Shown here: positions 58,480-64,000 of the stretch, piece by piece | How positions within the stretch are numbered: the stretch's first letter is position 1 | How the letters are laid out: the number at the start of each line of letters is the position of its first letter | Assembly: GCF_000724625.1 (NCBI RefSeq) | Contig: NZ_CP007139.1 | Coordinates: forward strand, 2,046,001-2,110,000 | Reading direction: 5' to 3' | DNA length: 64,000 bases | Origin: Fimbriimonas ginsengisoli Gsoil 348 | GTDB lineage: Bacteria > Armatimonadota > Fimbriimonadia > Fimbriimonadales > Fimbriimonadaceae | Position numbers and translations under genes: made by a program | The notes under the pieces: model-generated | Database searches by the model: none | Told to the model about the DNA's origin: nothing | The model's input: the letters and a program-made list of their open reading frames with translations, nothing else

Positions 58480-59055
58480 TTGGACCCGCCCTACCCCCGC
58501 CTCGTTGCTACGCTCGAAAAACCGGTGAACCGTCCGTGGCTGACGTGCCCGACGGCCGGGTTCTTGTTGGTGGCGGTGGCGGCCGTTCTTTTCCCGGTCC
58601 TAATGACCGACAAAGGTTCACGTAAGTCCCCCTGCCTGTCTAACATAAAGCAACTCGGTACTGCCGCGTTCCTTTACTCGGAGGATAACGATGGCCTGCC
58701 GCCATTTTCGAGTTGGCTCGAAGATCTGCGCCCGATTTACAAATGGGACGAGGTGGGATCTTGCCCGGTTGTTCTCAGGTCGGGTGGGCGATTCGGATAC
58801 GCACTGAACGGATTACTTCCCCAGCACGGGAATGTATTTTCCGGGTGGAGCGAAACGCCGATGATTGTGGAGACCGAGCATCTCATACCCAATGCGGTGG
58901 TCACTCGTCCCCTTCTCGTCACTCGCCATGATGGATTTGTAAGCGTCCTGTTTGGCGATCTCCACGTGCGCTCTGTGGCCACTGCGAAGTACGAAAAATT
59001 GCGCTTTATGCCACCCGTGAGCGATGCGAAACGAACAAAAAGTGTGCCTCAATAA
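58480..59055 (+). CDS. Pilin-like H-X9-DG protein 3
   Basis: A 191-residue paralogue starting with TTG, 3 bp after the HD-tail stop. Membrane helix at about 22-42 (TAGFLLVAVAAVLFPVLM-type), then CLSNIKQLGTAAFLYSEDNDG, an exposed domain similar to copies 1 and 2, and the motif as RHDGFVSVLFGDLH, where DG has become DL. Ends KSVPQ. It closes a unit of [HD tail + gene] that repeats. Predicted outer-facing, single-pass. Confidence 0.75.
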   Translation: MDPPYPRLVATLEKPVNRPWLTCPTAGFLLVAVAAVLFPVLMTDKGSRKSPCLSNIKQLGTAAFLYSEDNDGLPPFSSWLEDLRPIYKWDEVGSCPVVLRSGGRFGYALNGLLPQHGNVFSGWSETPMIVETEHLIPNAVVTRPLLVTRHDGFVSVLFGDLHVRSVATAKYEKLRFMPPVSDAKRTKSVPQ

Positions 59056-59077
59056 ATGTAGACGGAAATCTACATAA

Positions 59078-60451
59078 ATGAGTGCAGCGAAGAAAGGAGA
59101 CGTGGGATCGAAGGCGGGCCGGTCGGAAGTCAAGGGGCGGGAGCGAACCCCGTCGAAGAAGGTGAATGCGGCCAGAACAATCGGAAACGAGCCTATTCCA
59201 GACACAAATGAGGCTCGAACAAAGCGAGTTTTATCCGCTTTTGCGGCTGGCCCGGCCGGGAATGCAAAGGGTACGAAGCCGGCGAAGTCTTTAGACTGCG
59301 GTGGCCAGCCACCGCTTTTGACCAGCGAGCCTGCGAGCGCCAGGTCCACTCCAGCAGTGAAAAAGACAAAGAGCCCCTCGGAGCCGAAAGAGCCTCGTCC
59401 CCCGGCCCCGGCGACGGTTAAGCAGGAGGCCAAACAAACGAAGTCGAACGCAAAGAAGAGCGACGCTGTCGCGGCAACCCCCGATAAATCGCTGCTACAA
59501 GGCGCCAAGCCGGTAGGCACGAAGGCCGGGAAGGCAAGAGCAACCAGCACAGTAGGTCCGGTTTCCAACGCATCGGGGCCTGAGGCCGAGAAGGCTAAAA
59601 CGGTTGGGAGGCCGAGGCGAGTCGTCGACGGGATGTCGGCCGTGTCAACAACGGTGGGCGCCGTGTCCGCGCCGAAAAAACCCGCGTCCAAGAAGCCGGA
59701 AGGCGAGGTCAAGCCGGTTCCCGTGGTGAAGAAGGTCCGAGCCGTTGCCGAGCCAAACCCTGGTCTAACCGCCCGAGAAGCGGAAAAGAACACGAAGCCG
59801 AAAGTGTCGGCGCCCACGCCTGCCAGCGCCAAGGTTGGATCTAAGCCACCTACGCGTGGGCAGGGGCCGACGGTGAAGAGTTCGAGAAGGGTGGCGGACT
59901 CCCCGAAAGACAAAGTTCCAATCGCCGCTCCAAAGCAAGGCAAGGCCCGAAAGACTACGCCATCTTCGCTCCCTGAGCCGGCCCGGTCTAAGGCAGTCGA
60001 GGGTAAGCCCAAGCCGGTCGGAAAGGGTTCGAAGGCGGCCAAGTCTCCGGTGTCAAAGCGTCCGGCCGGACTCCCTCACCCCCAACCCCCTCTCCCTCGT
60101 CCGGCACAAGCATCCGGAGGAGGGAGAGGGGGCTCCGGGTCGAAGGCGGCGGCTCCAAAGCGAAAACCGCGAAAGAAGCCGGAACATGCCGTCCTCTATA
60201 TCGCTCGAGGAGGGAGCCCGCGGGGGGCGCCTGACTATGAAGTGCCATTTCCGACCCGTCCACAGGCGCTGGCGTTTCTCGCCAATCAGCATGGGTTGAC
60301 GACGGAAGAGGTGCGGAAGCTGGCGAAGGGATCTAGCCTCCGCCTTAAGCGCCAATGGCATGGTTCGGAAGCTTGCGCGGTGCGGGAGATACGAATGACG
60401 CCGGATGAGGCGCAAAGAGCGCTTTTTGGCGAACTTTCAAGGGGTTCCTAG
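59078..60451 (+). CDS. Lys/Ala/Pro-rich disordered protein with a small folded C-terminus
   Basis: A 457-residue very basic protein. Residues 1-375 are low-complexity Lys, Ala, Pro, Ser and Thr, like histone H1-type or ribosome-associated tails. Residues about 376-457 look folded (HAVLYIARGGSPRG, then FPTRPQALAFLANQHGLTTE and MTPDEAQRALFGEL). Two stretches are translated intergenic repeats: SLDCGGQPPLLTSEPASARS (residues 71-90, family R4) and a Pro/Gly-rich piece near 331-355 (family R5). A nucleic-acid-condensing role is inference. Confidence 0.65.
   Translation: MSAAKKGDVGSKAGRSEVKGRERTPSKKVNAARTIGNEPIPDTNEARTKRVLSAFAAGPAGNAKGTKPAKSLDCGGQPPLLTSEPASARSTPAVKKTKSPSEPKEPRPPAPATVKQEAKQTKSNAKKSDAVAATPDKSLLQGAKPVGTKAGKARATSTVGPVSNASGPEAEKAKTVGRPRRVVDGMSAVSTTVGAVSAPKKPASKKPEGEVKPVPVVKKVRAVAEPNPGLTAREAEKNTKPKVSAPTPASAKVGSKPPTRGQGPTVKSSRRVADSPKDKVPIAAPKQGKARKTTPSSLPEPARSKAVEGKPKPVGKGSKAAKSPVSKRPAGLPHPQPPLPRPAQASGGGRGGSGSKAAAPKRKPRKKPEHAVLYIARGGSPRGAPDYEVPFPTRPQALAFLANQHGLTTEEVRKLAKGSSLRLKRQWHGSEACAVREIRMTPDEAQRALFGELSRGS
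59292..59340. repeat. R4 palindromic repeat inside a coding sequence
   Basis: TAGACTGCGGTGGCCAGCCA and CCGCTTTTG then GCGAGCCTGCGAGCG match the intergenic copy at 45663-45710 with few differences. It stays open in the host gene's frame and codes for residues 72-88. Confidence 0.8.
60069..60139. repeat. R5 palindromic repeat inside a coding sequence
   Basis: CCCTCACCCCCAACCCCCTC at the left and GAGAGGGGGCTCCGGG at the right, joined by TCCGG...CCGGA; this is the R5 unit in reverse orientation. It adds about 24 Pro/Gly-rich residues. Confidence 0.7.
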
Positions 60452-60465
60452 CTCTACAATGTCAC

Positions 60466-60951
60466 ATGAAAGCAGCTTGGGGCATTGGCGTGGCGCTTGT
60501 GCTGGTCGTCCTTGGCTGTTGGATCTGGCCTTTGGCGACCGGCAGCCCACCCGGGGGGAGTCCAGACGCCTGTCTGTCCCGCCTCGCCAAGCTCTCGAAC
60601 GCTTTGCAGCTTTACTCGGCGGATTATAACGACCGCTTTCCACCCGCCGAGACTTGGCAAGAAGCGATCGACCGCTACGCCGGCACCAACGAGGCGCTTC
60701 GATGCCCCGGGGCCCCAAATTTCGGGTACGGATTCAGCCGCGCTCTCGGGGCCAAAGAAATGAAGAAGGTCGTTTCCCCGTCCACCTCGACCGTGATCTT
60801 CGATTCGAAAGTGTTGGCGAAGAATGCGATCGGGGATATGGCCGATCTACCTTCTCCGCCGCGGCATGGCCGCTATAACGCGGTGCTCTACGTCGATGGC
60901 CACAGCGGCGCCGTCGATGGCGCCGGTAAGCCGGCGAGACCCAACAAGTAG
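60466..60951 (+). CDS. Secreted H-X9-DG protein 4
   Basis: A 161-residue protein with an N-terminal membrane helix or signal (WGIGVALVLVVLGCWIWPL) and the pilin-like segment ACLSRLAKLSNALQLYSADYND. The motif is intact: RHGRYNAVLYVDGH, His then nine residues then DG. It is a member of the same group as the three upstream paralogues, but more divergent and with an ATG start. It lies 14 bp after the Lys-rich protein. Function unknown. Confidence 0.75.
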   Translation: MKAAWGIGVALVLVVLGCWIWPLATGSPPGGSPDACLSRLAKLSNALQLYSADYNDRFPPAETWQEAIDRYAGTNEALRCPGAPNFGYGFSRALGAKEMKKVVSPSTSTVIFDSKVLAKNAIGDMADLPSPPRHGRYNAVLYVDGHSGAVDGAGKPARPNK

Positions 60952-60970
60952 CATCGGCTCCCAGCCGATG

Positions 60971-61966
60971 TTACGAGAAGGCTCCGATCAACAGCTCGTA
61001 CGACCTCCTTCGAGCCGCGTGGGAATGGACCATCGTGGTCGCCATGATCTCTTCGACTCCGGCGGCCTCGGCTAATTTGGTCAATCGGTCTCGTACCGTG
61101 TCCGGACTGCCGACGGTGATCCGACTCCGGTTTTGGCGGACCTGCTCGCGCTCGGCTTCGCTATACGGGTAAGCGGCGGCTTCTTCGATGCTGGGGAACT
61201 TGCCGAATCGGCCTTGGTGCAATCGGAGGATCGCCAGATCGTACGACCGAGCCAACTCTTCCGCCTCTTCGTCAGTCTCGGCGCAGAGAACCGAAGTGGC
61301 GAGCATCGCTTGAGGCTCAGTGAAGAAGCCGGAAGGGCGAAACTCTTCCCGATAGGCTCGTAGGGAGGCCACCGCCGGGCCGGGACTGATGTGGTGGGCG
61401 AAGGCGAACCCTAAGCCCAGTCTCGCCGCCAGGTGCGCGCTGTAGTCGCTGGAGCCGAGCAGCCATACCTCCGGCGTGGGGGCGTCGAGCGGAATCGCCT
61501 TGACGCGTTGGAACGGATGGTCGGTCGGAAACTGGTTGATGAGGAAGGCGAGGGTCTCGCCAAGCTGCTCGGGAAAGTCTTCCGCCATCACCGCCTCTTT
61601 TGAGCGGCGCAAGGCGAAAGCCGTCAATTGATCGGTTCCGGGCGCACGGCCGATCCCCAGGTCGATGCGCCCGGGATGAAGGGTGGAGAGGACGTTGAAC
61701 GCCTCCGCCACCAGTAGAGGGTTTCGGTTCGGCAACATCACGCCGCCGGATCCCACGCGGATTCGCGACGTCACATCCGCCACTTTCGCGATCATGATTT
61801 CGGGGATGGGGCTGGCGGTGAAGGAACTGTTGTGGTGCTCGGCGAGCCAATAGCGGTGGTAGCCCAACTCGTCCGCTAAGCGGGCCAAGTCGAGCGTATT
61901 GCGTAATGCCTCCGCGCCGGTCGAGCCATCGGAAACCGGCGAAAGGTCCAACACAGAGAGGGTCAT
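60971..61966 (-). CDS. Luciferase-like monooxygenase (LLM class flavin-dependent oxidoreductase)
   Basis: A 331-residue TIM-barrel flavoenzyme of the MsnO8-like group: starts with LSVLDLSPVSDGSTGAEAL, then YWLAEHHNSSF, VGSGGVMLPNRNPL and LGIGRAPGTDQL as in family members. It uses reduced FMN and O2; substrate unknown. Convergent with the H-X9-DG gene, 19 bp apart. Confidence 0.9.
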   Translation of the reverse strand: MTLSVLDLSPVSDGSTGAEALRNTLDLARLADELGYHRYWLAEHHNSSFTASPIPEIMIAKVADVTSRIRVGSGGVMLPNRNPLLVAEAFNVLSTLHPGRIDLGIGRAPGTDQLTAFALRRSKEAVMAEDFPEQLGETLAFLINQFPTDHPFQRVKAIPLDAPTPEVWLLGSSDYSAHLAARLGLGFAFAHHISPGPAVASLRAYREEFRPSGFFTEPQAMLATSVLCAETDEEAEELARSYDLAILRLHQGRFGKFPSIEEAAAYPYSEAEREQVRQNRSRITVGSPDTVRDRLTKLAEAAGVEEIMATTMVHSHAARRRSYELLIGAFS

Positions 61967-62032
61967 TACCTATATCTACGTCGTTCGCGGGGAAGCCGAA
62001 CGGGCATGGGAAGGAGCCAAACAGCTACCCTG

Positions 62033-62038
62033 TAGGTT
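62033..62038 (+). promoter_or_regulatory. -10 hexamer of a leaderless transcript (helicase gene)
   Basis: TAGGTT, 6 nt before the ATG at 62045, with no Shine-Dalgarno sequence. Confidence 0.4.
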
Positions 62039-62044
62039 ATCAGC

Positions 62045-63871
62045 ATGCCCAAGCCAAACAAAGAAACGAAACGTAAGGGAGAGGCGCCGCCTAAGCGAAA
62101 GGCCGGAGCGAAGTCCGTCGTCCCTAAAAAAGCGAAGCGCGAAGACTTCCTTCTCGACCCGAAATTCAAGAAAGCGAAGCCCGCCGCCGCCGGTGGCCCG
62201 CCTAAGGAAAAGAAGGCGAGGGCCCCTCGCCCGGATGCCGTTCCAGAGTTCACTCCCGTGCCTCCGCTCGTTCGGGTTCCGGCCCCAGTCGAGCCGACGA
62301 CGTTCGCGGAACTTGGACTCGACGAGCCGATCGTCCGCGCGGTCGCGGAGATGGGTTTCGAGACGGCAACCCCGATTCAAGCCCAGGCGATCCCGGTTCT
62401 TATCGTCGGTGGCGACCTCATCGGTCAGGCCCAAACCGGCACCGGCAAGACGGCGGCGTTCGCCCTGCCCATCATTCAAAAGGTCGACGCAGATCTGAGG
62501 AAGACCCAGGCCCTCGTTCTCGCCCCCACGCGCGAGCTCGCGGTTCAGGTTGCGGGCGGCATCCACGACCTTGCCAAGCACACGACGCTTCGGGTCGTCC
62601 CGGTTTACGGCGGCCAGCCGATCGACCGCCAGTTCCGCGCCCTTGCCCAGGGGGCTCACATCGTCGTGGGAACTCCCGGACGCGTGCTCGACCACCTTCG
62701 CCGTGGCTCGCTTTCGCTCGCCGACGTCAAGATCTGCGTCCTCGACGAAGCTGACGAGATGATGGCGCTCGGATTTGCGGAAGACATGGAAGCGATCCTC
62801 AGCCAACTTCCGGACACGCGCCAGCTCGCTTGTTTCTCCGCTACGATGCCTCCGCGAGTAAAGACGCTTACCGAGCGGTTCCTGCGCGACGCCCGACATA
62901 TCGCGATCGACTCGCAACACCGCACGGTCGACAACACGAACCAGACTTACTACGAGGTTCCGAAAGGGAAGAAGCTCGAGGCGTTGGCCCGGGTGCTGGA
63001 TATGGAAACGCCGGGGTCGACCATCGTTTTCTGCCGTACACGGCAGGATACGAACGACCTGACTGAAGCGCTACGCCTGCGCGGCTATAACGCAGAGGCG
63101 CTGCACGGCGACATGGGGCAAACCGAGCGTGACCGCGTCATGCGCAGGTTCCGGGACGGGCAAGCCGACCTGTTGATCGCCACCGACGTAGCCGCCCGCG
63201 GCCTCGACGTCGACAGCGTCACCCACGTTATCAATTACGACATCCCGTGGGACGTCGAGCAGTACATCCACCGGATCGGCCGGACCGGCCGGGCGGGGCG
63301 TTCGGGCGACGCGATCACTTTGGTGACCGGCAAGGAACGTCGTCAGCTTCTGTTCATCGAACGGATGACCGGGGCGCCGATCAAGCCGGCGCGGATCCCG
63401 ACCGCCGCCGACATCTCGGCCCGCCGCCGTGAGCTCTTCGCAGGGTCCTTGCGAGATGCCTTGGAGGCACGAAACTTCGACGGCCATTTGGCGACGGTCG
63501 AGGAGTTGGCGGAAGAGTACGATCACTCCGAAATTGCGGCCGCCGCGCTTCAGCTTCTGTGGGAGAGCCGGCATGACGCGGTCGACTCGGTAGCCGAGGA
63601 GTTGGCGATCGATTTCGAGCAGCCGGAGCAGGGAATGAGCCGCCTCTTCATCGGGATGGGCCGCCAGGACGGTCTACGCCCCGGCGATCTGGTGGGAGCG
63701 ATCACGAACGAGGCAGGCTTGATCGGCAAAGCGATCGGCGTCATCGACATCCTGGACCGCACCGCCTTCGTCGAGGTCCCCGCGGGCGACGCGGAACGGG
63801 TGATTCAGGCGTTGGAGAACGCGAAGATCCGGAATCGCCGGGTGAAAGTGCAACTAGCCAGACCACGGTAA
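62045..63871 (+). CDS. DEAD-box RNA helicase with DbpA-type C-terminal domain
   Basis: A 608-residue ATP-dependent RNA helicase. A Lys/Pro-rich tail of about 75 residues precedes the Q motif (ETATPIQAQAIP). Then AQTGTGKT (Walker A), PTRELA, VLDEADEMM, SATMP, DVAARGLDV and HRIGRTGRAG follow in order. The last 75 residues (MSRLFIGMGRQDGLRPGDLV, then VIDILDRTAFVEVPAGDAERV) form the DbpA RNA-binding domain, which in E. coli targets 23S rRNA. It may work in ribosome assembly or cold response, probably a DeaD/CsdA-like role. Candidate leaderless mRNA. Confidence 0.95.
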   Translation: MPKPNKETKRKGEAPPKRKAGAKSVVPKKAKREDFLLDPKFKKAKPAAAGGPPKEKKARAPRPDAVPEFTPVPPLVRVPAPVEPTTFAELGLDEPIVRAVAEMGFETATPIQAQAIPVLIVGGDLIGQAQTGTGKTAAFALPIIQKVDADLRKTQALVLAPTRELAVQVAGGIHDLAKHTTLRVVPVYGGQPIDRQFRALAQGAHIVVGTPGRVLDHLRRGSLSLADVKICVLDEADEMMALGFAEDMEAILSQLPDTRQLACFSATMPPRVKTLTERFLRDARHIAIDSQHRTVDNTNQTYYEVPKGKKLEALARVLDMETPGSTIVFCRTRQDTNDLTEALRLRGYNAEALHGDMGQTERDRVMRRFRDGQADLLIATDVAARGLDVDSVTHVINYDIPWDVEQYIHRIGRTGRAGRSGDAITLVTGKERRQLLFIERMTGAPIKPARIPTAADISARRRELFAGSLRDALEARNFDGHLATVEELAEEYDHSEIAAAALQLLWESRHDAVDSVAEELAIDFEQPEQGMSRLFIGMGRQDGLRPGDLVGAITNEAGLIGKAIGVIDILDRTAFVEVPAGDAERVIQALENAKIRNRRVKVQLARPR

Positions 63872-63965
63872 TTCCGGAGCCCCCTCCTCGTCGCACGACA
63901 AACTGCCGGTAACTCCGAAACGGCTAATTTGCGATGAGGAGGGGGTTGGGGGTGGAGAATTCCGG
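63871..63965. repeat. Palindromic repeat family R5, copy 2
   Basis: GGAGCCCCCTCCTCGTCG at the left and CGATGAGGAGGGGGTTGGGG at the right, then GGTGGAGAATTCCGG. The loop is about 45 nt, longer than in copy 1. It starts at the helicase stop codon. Confidence 0.75.
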
Positions 63966-64000
63966 GTATTCAAAGCCACAAATGCGCGCAAATAGCCGCA

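Noticed and set aside
1-64000. tRNA, rRNA or CRISPR arrays
   Set aside because: No T-loop GGTTCGAATC-type sequence with a matching acceptor stem, no rRNA and no regularly spaced repeats were found by eye.

Overview
The window looks like a chromosomal stretch of a high-GC, free-living bacterium, most likely Armatimonadota (Fimbriimonas-like). The main reasons are a prepilin-like protein with the N-terminus [14 protein letters not shown] followed by an [11 protein letters not shown] stretch, several H-X9-DG proteins, many secreted and lipid-anchored proteins of no known family, and a GH2/GH20/GH35 glycan-degradation set. This assignment is inference; there is no rRNA, and I see no tRNA gene, CRISPR array, prophage or complete insertion sequence.

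Layout. 1-13.8 kb is mostly housekeeping and signalling: a cyclase-like membrane protein, lipB, a CPBP protease with a degenerate paralogue, a transsulfuration enzyme, ndk, a large hybrid histidine kinase, a single-domain response regulator and tyrS. 13.8-23.8 kb holds an AraC regulator, a prepilin followed by two tiny membrane-anchored proteins, a cytochrome c-like protein, a TetR/hydrolase pair with a perfect operator, and aroF. 23.9-28.7 kb has pstSCA without pstB, a VapBC-type toxin-antitoxin pair, crcB and the L25 ribosomal protein gene. 29.2-39.2 kb is a glycan locus: GH2, TatD, a sugar-binding protein, a Gfo/Idh/MocA oxidoreductase, GH35 and GH20. 39.4-55.7 kb is mixed: CocE-type hydrolase, MarR-GNAT fusion, M3 peptidase, PIG-L deacetylase, a structured leader RNA with a 15-codon ORF, a PMT-type glycosyltransferase, PhyH, an ATPase and gamma-glutamyltransferase. 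55.7-61 kb holds a frameshifted REP-associated transposase between palindromic repeats, an HD-domain gene, and a tandem array of pilin-like H-X9-DG genes ending in a Lys/Ala/Pro-rich protein. The window ends with a luciferase-like monooxygenase and a DbpA-type DEAD-box helicase.

Two themes cut across the window. First, many genes have a TANNNT hexamer 5-7 nt before the start codon and no Shine-Dalgarno sequence, which points to widespread leaderless mRNAs; others have clear Shine-Dalgarno sequences. Second, the intergenic DNA is full of palindromic repeat elements of several families, and some lie inside genes: a roughly 219-bp nested palindrome adds about 73 residues to the GH35 enzyme in frame, a terminal-inverted-repeat element supplies that gene's stop codon, and two repeats are translated within the Lys/Ala/Pro-rich protein.

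The best candidates for undescribed biology are the H-X9-DG array carried on a duplicated HD-gene tail, the prepilin plus EIKAPKP-motif mini-proteins, the 49.2-kb leader RNA, and the in-frame palindromic insertions. Function for all of these is inferred from sequence only.
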